Assembly: GCA_008692225.1 (NCBI GenBank)
Contig: VICG01000005.1
Span: forward strand, 1,397,001-1,461,000
DNA from: Monilinia fructicola
Lineage: Eukaryota > Ascomycota > Leotiomycetes > Helotiales > Sclerotiniaceae
DNA length: 64,000 nt
Direction of reading: 5' to 3'
Position numbers and translations under genes: made by a program. The notes beneath the pieces were generated by a model. It made no database searches. It was given only the letters and a program-made list of their open reading frames with translations, and was not told the DNA's origin. The stretch's first letter is position 1. Each line of letters begins with the position of its first letter. This document shows, one piece after another, positions 1 to 11,611 of the stretch.

Positions 1-3000
1 ATTTCGGGGTAAGGATTAGTCAATCTACACTTAGGTAAACGATGCAATAATCTCAGACTACCTAGCCATGAATCGAATCCTCCTCGTTTGACTGGTGTCG
101 GCCGGCCGGCCGTCCTCATCTTCGTCTCACTTGTGCTCAAGGGGGAAGGGGGCAGACGATGGTAGCGAACGACGAATAATGTAACGACGACCAAGCAAAA
201 TGGTTCCAATTGTGTAGGAACCGTCGCAGGAAGTTGCACCGTACCCTTCAGCACCGGAAAATAAGTGGCCAAATCTTGATTCAGTCTCGATGTCTCGAGC
301 GACACCGGTCAATCACATACGCGAGCGACATCATGGACTTGCAGGTGGGAAGCAGCTGCAGGAGGAGCGTATCTTGCCTAGTATGTATGTATGTATGTAT
401 GTATGTATGTATGTATGTATGCCAGTCATATATATCACTGCAGAAACATGTCCCACACGGATTAATGAAAAAATTGACGACGGTGCATGCTACCTCAGTC
501 CGAAATGGGTAGATGGAATTGTGATCATATTTGATGGGAAGAGATGTACTCGAGTAAGAAACCTGATCATTATCATGTCAAGTAACGAACGGGAGGTCGT
601 TGGACAGATGGTATGTTGATTAGTTCTAGTACGAGATGCACTTTCTGTCATGAAAAGAAAGCCTCCAGCCAGGTATCATTATTATGTCAAGTAACGGTAG
701 GGTAGTTGGACACATTTCATATTAGTTAGTACAATACTAGTAGTAGTAGTAGTAGTATAATATGGTGCGAGGATTCATGATTTGTAGCTAGCCAAGAAAG
801 TCAATAACTAATAGACAGATAATAGTATAATAATAATAAGTATCGCTCATTTGGAGATTAAAAAAGTATCCTCTTCTCTGATGACTTATCTAGGAATTGA
901 GTTATCGCGGCACTTGGAACTTATATCTCCATACGGAGTTTATATCTGACCCTGACCATTCCTGTGCCGGTACCATCCATCCATCCATCCATCCATCCAT
1001 CCATCCATCCATCTCTCTCGCTGAACCCCCCAGCACCTCCATTGGGATTCCTCTTCGCATTCCCATCCCACAGGATGTGACATGGATGGATGCAAAGCGA
1101 TGGGTAACAAGATTCCCGGTCCAGATGACGCTGGGCTGTACAGGATGGAAGGGCGGGCGTCACGAATCACAGCATTCGCATGGTCATGCCATGTCATGTC
1201 ATGTCGAACTCGCACTCGACATAAGATTACAGCAGAATCGATAATCAGGTTCGGTTCCTGGGCTGTGGCTCACTGCAGTACAGACCCGACGAATACCCCA
1301 AACTTTCCAGATCTCGCCGGTCGAGTCGCGAGGGAGGGAAGCGATCGCATTTGCGTCTCGGGTGCGCGGCTGGCCTTGGGGGAATGGATGCGTATGATAG
1401 ATTGGGATTGATGGAAATGACGGGAATCACGGGATGGATTGGGATTATGAGGATGTGAAGGTTGGAAGTTTAATAATGGAGAGATGAAATAAGGATAGGA
1501 TAGGGTAAGGTTGATTAATTATTAATAGATGAATGGTTGAAGGGCTTGTGGTAGATGGAAATAATATTTCAATTTATGTTTTTAAGAAGATATAAATAAG
1601 AGAAGCTTATTAGAGATGATAATTATAGGATTTGATTAGGTATGTGTAGATATTATAGATGTTATAGATATTATAGATGTTATAGATATTATAGATGTTA
1701 TAGATATTATAGATATTATAGATATTATAGATATTATAGATATTATAGATATTATAGATATTATAGATATTATAGATATTATAGATGTTATACATATATA
1801 GTATTATAGATATATAAATACACAAATATATATACTTTATTTTTATTTTTATTTATATCTAGTATTATTATTTACTCGAGTATACTCATTCCATCCCTTT
1901 AATCTTTTCCATCTAATAAATGAAATCAAACTATCATCCACCCACCTACCTAGTCTCTACTCTTCTTCATCTGATGGTTTATAGATTGCCCAGATTGATA
2001 TTCCAAAGACCAAGAATACACACCCCTTTTAATTATATCATAAAGATTTATTAAATCTTAACAATTTGATTTCATTTGGTTTCATTTCATCATTCTCCTC
2101 ATCTTATTCGTCCTATTCATTAATCATCTCTCTCTCTCGATATCAATTCTTCATGTGCATCGAAAGAAACTCTTTTTTTTTCTTTCCCTTCTTTCCAACA
2201 TCCCCTTCCATCCCCTTCTCCTCCTCCCCCTTCATTTGATGAGTACTCCGTACTCCGTAAAACGATCATTTTGAATTGAATTGAATTGAATTGAATTGAA
2301 TTGATGTATGGATGGATGGTAGAGTCTTTGATTTAATTCCTAGTCAATCAACCAAGCCCAATGAGGACTAGCTTTCAAAAGGAGTACCTTGTATCTGCTT
2401 GTATAGTACTTTCTTTGGCTCTCTGGTTTTGAACATTAAAGCACATTTCTCCCTTGAATCATTTCATCCATCCATCCATCCATCCATCGCATCCTAAAAA
2501 GAAAAGAGTGTTTCCTCTTGTATGTCCGTTACTCTTATTTGCACTCACTACAGACACTTATCACGCTTATTAGTCTGCGGACGACTCTTCTTCTTCTACT
2601 ATTTAGGTACTATTATTATTATTACTACGATTCTTGCTACTAGTACTACTACTACTACTACTACTATTATATTATCATTGCTGTTATTACTACTACTACT
2701 ACTCTTATTATTACTACTACTACTACTACTACTACTTTTCCTCTTCTTCCATTTCTTCTCTCACTCTCTTATTCTCTTTTCCCAAACCTCTCTCTCCCTT
2801 CGATCAAGTCAAACTTGCCATCCCTTGATATATATCTTATTGAAGAGTTATTATTCTTTCAACATTCTTCAATACAATGCTCATGTCGTCAATTTGAGAT
2901 ACGCTTCATACTTTCTACGTTCGACTTTCTACTTCACACTTCACACTTTACACTTTATACTTCATACTTCATTCAATCAACATAACACGATACGATACGA

Positions 3001-3886
3001 TACGATACGACACGACATATCTATCTATCAGTAGAGCGTAACAGAGAAGAGTCAAGTAGAGTAGAGAGAGAATAGTATAGTATAGTACACTACACTACAC
3101 TACACCATACCGTACAATACCCTACCCACTGGACTTTGATCTAACCTTTCTCTCTATTCCTCTCTACATCTCTACATCTCTACACCTCTACATCTCTACA
3201 CCTCTACACCTCTACACCTCTACACTCTACACCTCTCTCCTCTCTCCACCTCTTCATATAATATCTCTTTATATCTCTCTATCCACCTCCACCTCCACAT
3301 CCCTCATCATCTATCTCCAGCTACCTCTTCCCTCTTCCCTCTTCCCTCTTCCCTCTTACCGTTACCACCCCTTTCCCACCTATCACCAGAATTATTCTTA
3401 TCCAACCACCATCAATCAAATCAATCATCAAACCACCCATCAACCAAGTAATTCTACCAACCATCATCCACCATCCACCAACCATCATCATCAAAAATAA
3501 TTTCAACCAATACCCCAAAAAATACATCTTTTCCATCTCTCCCCAGGTAGCTTTCGATACCTCCCTCCCTACCTCCCTACCTCCCTACCTCCCTACCTAC
3601 CTACCTACCTCTCTTTCTCACCTCTCTCTCACTTACTCCTCTCGAATACCTTATTCTTATCATACACATCCTCGAACCCCCCAAATAATAATAAATATTA
3701 TTATCCTTGGGTTGGTGTCGGATTTTCCTGGTTTAAGCTTTTTTTTTTCTTAACTGAATCTTTGGTTGTTGTGTGGACAATCCAGAGTAAAAGTAGTAAA
3801 GCTTTGACAAGTGTGCCACCGGCTCCTTGCATCACAACAAACTTTTCATTTCTCTTTCTTCACGACGCAAAACATATCTGCCACTC
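1..3886. repeat. Gene-free, microsatellite-rich left flank
   Basis: No convincing gene is seen here. The stretch is dense in simple repeats: GTAT x10 at 381-421, AGT at 736-757, CCAT at 973-1013, a 9-bp unit (ATTATAGAT/GTTATAGAT, about 16 copies) at 1646-1794, GAATT at 2271-2304, and TAC/TAT at 2614-2736. Pyrimidine-rich CCTCTAC, CCTCTTC and CCTAC runs fill 3160-3610. Open frames inside them translate to monotonous Tyr-Asn-Ile, Leu/Tyr or Ser/His-Pro strings and are repeat artefacts. The CT-rich 3.0-3.88 kb part is probably the promoter and 5' leader of the gene at 3887, an inference from position only. Confidence 0.7.
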
Positions 3887-5970
3887 ATGATGAGTCAACA
3901 GTATTCAGAGATGTTCCAGGATTACCCTCCGAATCGATCGCCAGCGACGAGTCGAGGTTACGGCAACATGACTCTTAATCGTCAGACGTCGCGACAATTC
4001 ATGGATAACTATCAAGCACCCCTTCAAAACGGTGGAGGTCTTTATGCGTCGGAAGATGCACCACAGTTTAATGGAAATCAAGCGGGTTACAGAGGTCCTT
4101 CCAACAATATTAATTATGCCTATGAGAGTCAGACGTGGAACTATGGAGGTGCGAATGGAGCGAGTACCATGGGAGCCGCAGGTCGAATGAGACCTCAACA
4201 ACAAGCTCGTAGAGCTGAAATTCCATCCGTACGTTGTTGAACCCCCTTCATCTGACCCCGTCACCTTGTGCGCACCGCTTGAACTTTGCTAACATCGCCT
4301 AGGGCTGGATGAATTCGGGTTCGCCATCCCTTGGTGGTCCCATCACCCAATCGTCCTTACAGCAGCATAATTTGTCGGGCATGTTTGAACAACCCCAGCA
4401 TTCTCATCGTTCCCCACCACCCCCCAACCAACAGAATGATCATGAAGAGCTTATTCCAACCGCTATCGTCATCAAGAATATCCCATTCGCTGTGAAGAAG
4501 GAACAATTAACAGAGATGATGTCTAACATGGGACTTCCCTTGCCATATGCCTTCAATTACCACTTTGACAATGGCGTCTTCAGGGGTTTGGCATTCGCTA
4601 ATTTCACCGATGCTCGCGAGACGCAACAGGTCATCGACGCCTTGAACCATATGGATTTGCAAGGACGAAAGCTCAGAGTTGAGTATAAGAAGATGCTCCC
4701 AGCCGCAGAGCGCGATAGAATCGAACGCGACAAGAGAGAGAGACGCGGTCAGCTGGAGGAGCAACATCGCGCACCAAACATGATTTCCACTGGCTCCCTT
4801 CACACTGCGGGATCGATGACTTCAATGAACTCGGGCTTGAGAACCACATCCCCATCACCTGTAAACATGCGTCAAACTGTCGTCACCCCCAATAGCACCG
4901 CTGCAGGCAAGTACCAACATTCCCATCGCGCGCTCAACTACTGACGAAACATTCGGCGTGCAGAATACGATTTGAATGATCCAACGACATTAAGTTACTA
5001 TACTGAGCTGCTCCTCTTCAAGAATGATCCCGAGCGAGAGGCTTTTACCTTCGCACCCACCGTTTCGCCAGCTGACCGAAGAATTATCCACACCCTGGCC
5101 CATAACATGGGACTAGACCATCACTCTCAAGGACATGGAGAGTTGCGCCAGGTGCAAAATAGTCAAAACCAAACATGCCAGCCCTCCTATGAGTCAGATT
5201 CAAGCTGGATACTATAATGAATCCCAACGTCGCGGGCTGAACCGAGCTGCGACAATTGACTTTAGCGAGCAACGAGCTAACGATGCTGCATACCAAATGC
5301 ATACTCTCGGCCGACAAGGTTCCGGTCTTCTGGATATCCCAGGTTCCCCAGGGGTACGTGACCTCCTTAATGGTGGTCAAAGTTTACGAGCCGCTAAATC
5401 CTTTGCCGACTTGCGCTCTTATTCGCCATCACCTGTGCCATCGTCCGCGAGCTTTCCCGCTAATTTGAGCCAGAATATCGCCAGATTCCAAGGCAATGAT
5501 TACGGTCTCGGATCGACAACAGGCGGAACTCCCAACTTGACCCCTACATCCGCAGGTCCCTTGGGCCTTCGAGAGGATACATTCCTTGCCAACGGCATCA
5601 GCAACATGTCCCTTGGATACGATCGCCAACCCCGTTCAAACATCCCTGGACGTATTGGCCAAGAGAGAGATAGCTACACATCAACTGCGGGTCCCATCGG
5701 CAGCCAGCGTCCAGTCAACGGAAATCTCGAAGATAGCTCCAGAAGTAGTCAGAGTGCCGTTCCCGAGAGACAACCACGAGGACCGACCAGTGATCAATGG
5801 GGCTCGGGATTCTCTCGCAATAGACAAAGTGGCCACACCAGCAAAGGCAGCGATGGTAAGTTGGGTTGATTTGCCCCCCCCCCCCCCCCCCGCCTGAAGC
5901 ATATGGCGCTAACTGATGGCCAGATTCCTCTGAGCGAACCGGCTATACCTCCGCTTCTCGATTCATGTAA
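3887..5970 (+). CDS. PIN4: PIN4/Cip2-like RNA-binding protein with RRM and R3H domains
   Basis: Likely a cytoplasmic mRNA-binding regulator of the yeast Pin4 / fission yeast Cip2 type. Exons are 3887-4228, 4303-4906, 4964-5855 and 5924-5970, giving about 627 residues once one surplus base is discounted. The N-terminus is Gln/Asn-rich. The RRM follows (ATVIVIKNIPF-like start read as TAIVIKNIPFAVKK, then RGLAFANF and GRKLRVEYKK), then a short Arg/Glu helix. The R3H domain holds RRIIHTLAHNMGLDHHSQG and the C-terminal half is Ser/Gly-rich disordered. The second intron starts GC rather than GT (AG|GCAAGT), and this is the only choice that keeps frame. Within the R3H end the frame changes at an AAAA run (5156-5159): either one extra base or a 46-nt intron 5152-5197. 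The last intron carries 18 consecutive Cs. The ATG at 3887 was chosen over the in-frame 3827 because the upstream residues look like leader. Family assignment is firm; the orthologue name is less so. Confidence 0.85.
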
Positions 5971-7590
5971 CAATCTCCCAGAGATTTACGACGTTACGAA
6001 CATTAGAGCTACAGACGCGGACTATTCATACGTATCACAACGTCATCTTACTGTCAGCGGTGTTGAGTCTTTCCTTCCTCCGCGGCAGCCCATTCTCTTC
6101 CATGCGATCTTTTTCAAAGCTCCCGATACGCATATATACATAGGTGTATCGACTCAGCTCTTGTTTACTGTAATTACAATTGTGGCCTCGATTTCTGTTC
6201 CGAGAGCACCTTGGCTCTAGACTCATTTTTGCTCGCGGTATATACACGTTTTGCTTAATTCTATCACCGACTGGCTTCCGCGAACGACGACATATAACGA
6301 ATCAACAGGATACCAATAAAGCGACTGGGCAACCTTGACGATAACGCTACTATGACTTCCTTCCGGTATCCGTCCAAAATAGGATCCGGATTATTTTAAC
6401 GTCTTTTGGACAACGAATAATAATAAGGGCTTGCCACACCCATTTTCCTCTACACGATTGACGACCGTAACGTCCCGTCATGCTATAAAATTATAAAAAT
6501 TACCTTGGTCTCAATTTTCCGGATATCGACTTAGACCGACACCGACACCTCCTCGCTGGCTCTCGAGTTGAATCTTCAGGCTGACCGAGGAATATGAAAT
6601 CATTGTACTTTAATTATTGGTTGCTCGCCTAGTATCCTAAGTTTGAAAATGCTTGTACTGCTGTTACTGTGGCTATTGGTTTGAGGAGGAGGAGGAAGGG
6701 GGGCGGGGGGGGGGGTGGGATTGAAGGTCATGTGCATGTGTTTTTTTCGTGGTGCATTGGGTCCTTGTTCTTTTTGGATGAAACATCGGAGAAGGGCTCC
6801 AATGCACCTTTTGCGCCTGAATTTGTGCTGCAATTGATATTGTTAAGGCGTCTAGGCGGCGGGGAAATAATAGGATATAGGGAAAACATTCACTCATCGT
6901 TCACTATCTGTTTGTTTTGTCATTTGTGAATTCTCGTGTGATAAATCACTCCTTCCTGCCTCCCTTCTGAAACAAACCATAAACATTAAAAGCCATCTTT
7001 CAATTTAAAATTTTGCATATTCATCTCTCCTCACCGCCATCATGCCTCCTCCACACGGGCCGCAACTTTCGCACCTCGCGGGAGATGAAAATATCCGAGC
7101 CCCTTGAACTGATTAAACTCACACACAGATCTTGAACGCAGAGGCTGGACATTCATGTGGCTCAAACATGCATCATGATTGGTGTGCTATAGAGGAAGCT
7201 GGTAGGATAACATAATCGGGACGTAATTTTGAGAAGGAAGTGTGGATTAGAGATCTCTTTTTGTGAGAATGGTGTATGAGATGTACCTACTTTTTTCATG
7301 TAGTATATGAGATGTAGAGATTTGAACTTGTGGAATGTTTTAAAGGAATTTGAGAATGGAGCCCTGGAGAGCTTATGTGTGATGGATGTGAGATCGTTTG
7401 ACCCCACCTGCAGCTAGATCCTTGGAGCCTTTATTTTAAGGCATATTTAGAGCTCGAGCTCACCTCTAAAGTAATGAAATTCAGCTCCGGCAGAAGACAA
7501 AACCATCTCGCCACATTATCAACACCTTCCACCACACCCACCAAGGCCTCATTCACTTGTCGGTCTTGCCATTTCCTCCGATACGCAAAC
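5971..7590. other. Intergenic region between PIN4-like gene and CWC27
   Basis: No gene is seen. The first part is the 3' flank of the RNA-binding gene. A G-rich purine tract at about 6685-6720 and a few 60-90 codon random frames are present. An in-frame ATG at 7474 would extend CWC27 by 39 residues and is discussed with that gene. Confidence 0.6.
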
Positions 7591-9174
7591 ATGTCGTCAC
7601 TCTACAACCTCGAGCCGCAACCTACCGCATCGTGCGTGCTCCATACCACGTCGGGCGATATCTCCCTCGAGCTGTGGGCGCAACAGACGCCCCTCACGTG
7701 TCGGAATTTTCTGCAGCATTGTCTCGATGGCTACTATGATGATACCATCTTCCATCGGCTCGTGCCGGGCTTCATTCTACAAGGCGGTGACCCGACGGGG
7801 ACTGGGTCGGGCGGGGAATCCATCTACGATGGCGGGGCCTTCGCCGAAGAAAATGGCATCTGGCCTATGGAGGAGCGGAAGGGTCGGAATGCGGGGCCGC
7901 GAGGGGTCGGTTTCAAGGATGAGTTTCATAGTCGGATCAAGTATAATCGGAGGGGTTTGTTGGGCATGGCGAATGAGGGGAAGGATACGAATGGGAGTCA
8001 GTTCTTTCTGACGTTGGGGGATACGCCCGAGTTGATTGGGAAGAATACGCTGTTTGGACGGGTGGAGGGGGAGACGATATACAACCTGGCGAGGATGGGG
8101 GAGGCGGAGTGCGGGGATGGGGAGCGGCCGTTGTACCCTACGAGGGTTACGGGGGTGGAGGTTTTGGTTAATCCGTTCAAGGATATGGTTAGGCGGGAGC
8201 GGATCGCAAAGCCCGCGGCTCCGGAAAAGAAGGTTCCCGAGAAGAAAAAGAAGAGGAAGGCGGGAAAGCAGTTGTTGAGTTTTGGGGGGGATGATGGGGA
8301 GGAGGCCGTCGAGGAACCGGTCATTAAGAAGAAGGCGAAGTATGATACGAGAATTGTAATGGATGACGGGACGGAAGATCACGAACCCGAGCTGGTATCT
8401 CAAGCGAAAACGGCAGCGACGAAGAAGGCGCCCAAAGCACGATCGTCGGTATCGCCGCAATCCTCGCCAGAGCCGGAGGCAAGGGCGCCTGCCCAATCTT
8501 TGCCCAACCGAGCTGCCAAACTCGATCGAGATGCTTCGTCCTCTCCAGAACCTCAAGTTGAAAAGGTGACCTCTTTGTTAGATCGGACAAATGCACAGAT
8601 AGCCGAACTCAAGGCATCCATGAAGCGGAACGTTCAAAAGGCCCCGGAGCCCGAAAAGAAGAAGTCCGCTTTGGAAGCAATGATCCCGGCAACATCCGTT
8701 CGCGGACGGAAACGTAACCCGAATGGGAAGTCGAATGCCAGCAACGATCAAGCGGCTTTAGAAATCCTCCGAGCTTTCCGAGAGAAATTAGAATCCGCAC
8801 CGCCTGAAAAGGAAGCGGCCAAACCCACAACGCAAGAGGGCGCCGAGGCCAAGGCCGCAGAAAGCGGAAGCGCTGGTGATGACGAAGCGGCGTTGTGCGA
8901 CTTGCACTTCATCGCGAATTGTCAGTCATGTCAATCTTGGGAAGCGAAGGGCGAAGAGGAAGAGGAAGATGATGTCAACGATCAGGGGTGGATGTCTCAT
9001 GCGTTGAGCTTCAAGGAGGATAAGTTGGGGAAGGACCTCAGTTATAGGAAGAAAGCGGAGGATGAATTGGTGGTTATTGATCCGCGGGAGAAGGCGAAGA
9101 CGTTTGAGGGAGGAGATGAAGGCGAAGAGGGAGGCGAGGGCTGGGGCTTCCACGGGGAGAGAGTGGGATATTAA
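7591..9174 (+). CDS. CWC27: CWC27-type spliceosomal cyclophilin (peptidyl-prolyl isomerase fold)
   Basis: Single exon, 527 residues from the ATG at 7591, whose product begins MSSLYNLEPQPTA as CWC27 orthologues do. A cyclophilin domain covers about residues 12-192, with FHRLVPGFILQGGDP at 54-68 and NGSQFFLTL at 134-142. At the position of the active-site Trp of cyclophilin A there is Glu (TPELIGKNTLFG, E147). This is the substitution known from CWC27, whose PPIase activity is lost or very low, so a scaffold role in the activated spliceosome in the nucleus is expected. The rest is a long charged Lys/Glu/Ala-rich tail with nuclear-localisation-like lysine runs (KKKKRKAGK) and a conserved-looking end (WMSHALSFKEDKLGKDLSYR). 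An in-frame ATG at 7474 would add a basic Ser/Thr-rich 39-residue leader; I consider it 5' leader. No frame disruption is seen. Confidence 0.92.
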   Translation: MSSLYNLEPQPTASCVLHTTSGDISLELWAQQTPLTCRNFLQHCLDGYYDDTIFHRLVPGFILQGGDPTGTGSGGESIYDGGAFAEENGIWPMEERKGRNAGPRGVGFKDEFHSRIKYNRRGLLGMANEGKDTNGSQFFLTLGDTPELIGKNTLFGRVEGETIYNLARMGEAECGDGERPLYPTRVTGVEVLVNPFKDMVRRERIAKPAAPEKKVPEKKKKRKAGKQLLSFGGDDGEEAVEEPVIKKKAKYDTRIVMDDGTEDHEPELVSQAKTAATKKAPKARSSVSPQSSPEPEARAPAQSLPNRAAKLDRDASSSPEPQVEKVTSLLDRTNAQIAELKASMKRNVQKAPEPEKKKSALEAMIPATSVRGRKRNPNGKSNASNDQAALEILRAFREKLESAPPEKEAAKPTTQEGAEAKAAESGSAGDDEAALCDLHFIANCQSCQSWEAKGEEEEEDDVNDQGWMSHALSFKEDKLGKDLSYRKKAEDELVVIDPREKAKTFEGGDEGEEGGEGWGFHGERVGY

Positions 9175-11611
9175 GAGGAATGAGAAATTGGCGAGGGGGT
9201 CGGCGTTGGCTGGGAGGGGTGCGAAGTAGGGGGTTGGGATGGGGGATGGGGATGGGGGATGGGGATGGGGATGGGGATGTGGATGGGGATGTGGATGTGG
9301 ATGGGGGATGGGGATGTGATTGGAATAGAAACAGGTAGTGAGTGAGTGGGAAGGAAAAGGAAATATTTCTTTCGGTTACGTTAAGGGGAGCTGGACTCCC
9401 CATTTACAAGCGGTGAATGGGATGGATTTAGATACCACGTGAAGTGAAGTGAAGTGAAGTGTATTATATCGTATCGTATCGTATCGTATCGTAGATTAAT
9501 CTCATATCCAAAACACACCATAGAACCTAGATTCTTTTTGCTCGTTTTGCGAACTTTGCATCTCGATGGAGCGTTTGGCGGTGGTGGTTGTGGTAGTGTT
9601 GTGGTGTGGTATGGTGTGGTATGGTATGGTGTGGTATAATAGATAGATAGATAGATAGATGCAATGGTACTTACTACTACCTACCTACCTACCTACCTAC
9701 CTACCTACCTACCTACCTACCTACGTAGGTAATTCATGCATGGCATGGAATAGTGTCTTGACGTTTTTGATATTAGGTAAGCTTGGGTTGGCGTGTGGTA
9801 GGTGGGTAACCTAAGTGGGGAGCTCAAATTTCTTGATCCGATGAACCCGTTTGTTTGTTGGTTGGTCGGTCGGTCGGTCGGTTAGCCTTGTGTTTGTTGG
9901 TTGGGGTGAGCTGGAAGCTGGAGGCTGGAGGCTGGAGGCTGGAGTGTTGTATTGGTTGGTGTTGGTGTTGTTGTTGTTGTTGTTTGGGTGAGATGGGATG
10001 GGATGATTATCTGTTTATTGGTTTGATGTGTAGGTATTGGTATAGGTATAGGTATATATATAATTAATATTGGATATGGAGTATGGAGTACCTATTTGAG
10101 TAGGTAGCTGGAGATATCCATGGATGAAGAGAAGATTTTGATGTTGGGGTTTGCTTTGGGGGGTGGATGTGTATATTGTTATTATTGTTACTTGTATTGT
10201 TATTGTTATCATATATGTATATATATATATATATATATTATAAGTGTACTTGGAATATCGTATTAGCTATATAAGTTAAATTCGTGGTATATGGATGCTA
10301 CCTAGGTAGCTCCAGCTAGGTTGACAAACAGGTCTGTAGGTCTGTAGGTAGGTAGGTAGGTAGCTAGGTAGGTAGCTACCTAGCTAGGTAATTAATGTGT
10401 ATAAAATATTGTATGTTGTATATTATGTTATAATGTTTGTTTAGATAATAGATATATAGAATTGCTGGAGCTGTTCTATGTATCGATAATTAGAGATGAT
10501 ATATATATAGATGGATACCTTCATTTACTTTATTATTAACCATTCTCATCTCTCATCTCATCTCTCCTCTCTTCTCTCTTTTCTCTTCTCTCTTCTTCTC
10601 TCTTCTCTCATCTCTCATCTCTCATCTCTCCCCTCTCCTCTCTCCTCTCTCAATAAATATCATCCATCATATCCATGGATATTAGGAACCATTTATTTTT
10701 GATTATTTAATTAAATCATCATCAAATCATCCAATCATTAAATTAATTCTTATGATATATATTTCGGAAATCCCTTCAATTGCCCAGGTGATTCATATTC
10801 TTTCCAAAATATAGTAGTGAACGTCTCAAAACATTTATCGAATCAATATATACCTAATCCATGGATATATACACATATATACATATATATCATATATCCA
10901 TGGATACATATATACTATACATATATACTATACATATACACATCTACACATCTACACATCTAAAAGAGAACAATAAATTTTCTAAAACCAAAACACACAA
11001 CGAAGATATCCAAACTTGCATCATATATACCCAGTAAACCCCACCACCACCTCTCACACATCTTACCTTCCAACCTTTGTTAGGGACAATAACTTCTTCT
11101 AAGAACCATCTCAACACATCTACCATTGACTCATATCTTCCCATCATACCTTTGAAGCGCGTTCTGCATTTATAGATATCTCCTTTCCTTCCTGCACAAT
11201 TCCATCTACTCATCTGTCGAGCCTCTACCAGAATCACCCGCGACAATCGACAATCGACAATCACAATCGACAATCGCAAAAAAAACACACAGGCACACAC
11301 ACCAAAAAAAAAAAGAGGCAATCATTCTCCACCATCGATTTGCGATTCATTTTCGAGTTTGGCGTCATAAATTTTATCTGCTTGAAGTGGCTAGGGAGGC
11401 TGCAGGTAGCCTCGACTTTGGACCCGTGAATTGTTCAATACAGCAGCATCGTACGGCAGCACTCTTTACTTTTCTACATACCCACCTAGACCTAGACCTA
11501 GACCTACCTACACCTTCGACTCCAGCTCCACCCTCACCTCCATCTACATCCTTTGCAAAAATCAGCTCACCCCCGCCAGACTGCCGACAAATCCAACGAA
11601 TGTATTCCCAT
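9175..11611. repeat. Intergenic repeats upstream of HSF1
   Basis: No gene is seen. Simple repeats include GATGGG-type runs at 9235-9318, GTGAA then TCGTA at about 9440-9495, GGTAT at about 9600-9640, ATAG at 9640-9660, CTAC x12 at 9677-9724, TA at 10210-10240, TAGG at about 10340-10390 and CTCAT/CTCT runs at 10540-10650. The 11.0-11.6 kb part is probably the HSF1 promoter and leader, by position only. Confidence 0.6.

Noticed and set aside
1610..1825. Minus-strand frame of Tyr-Asn-Ile repeats
   Set aside because: Pure translation of the 9-bp tandem repeat.
7777..8556. 259-codon minus-strand frame inside CWC27
   Set aside because: Antisense shadow; the plus strand encodes an unmistakable cyclophilin.
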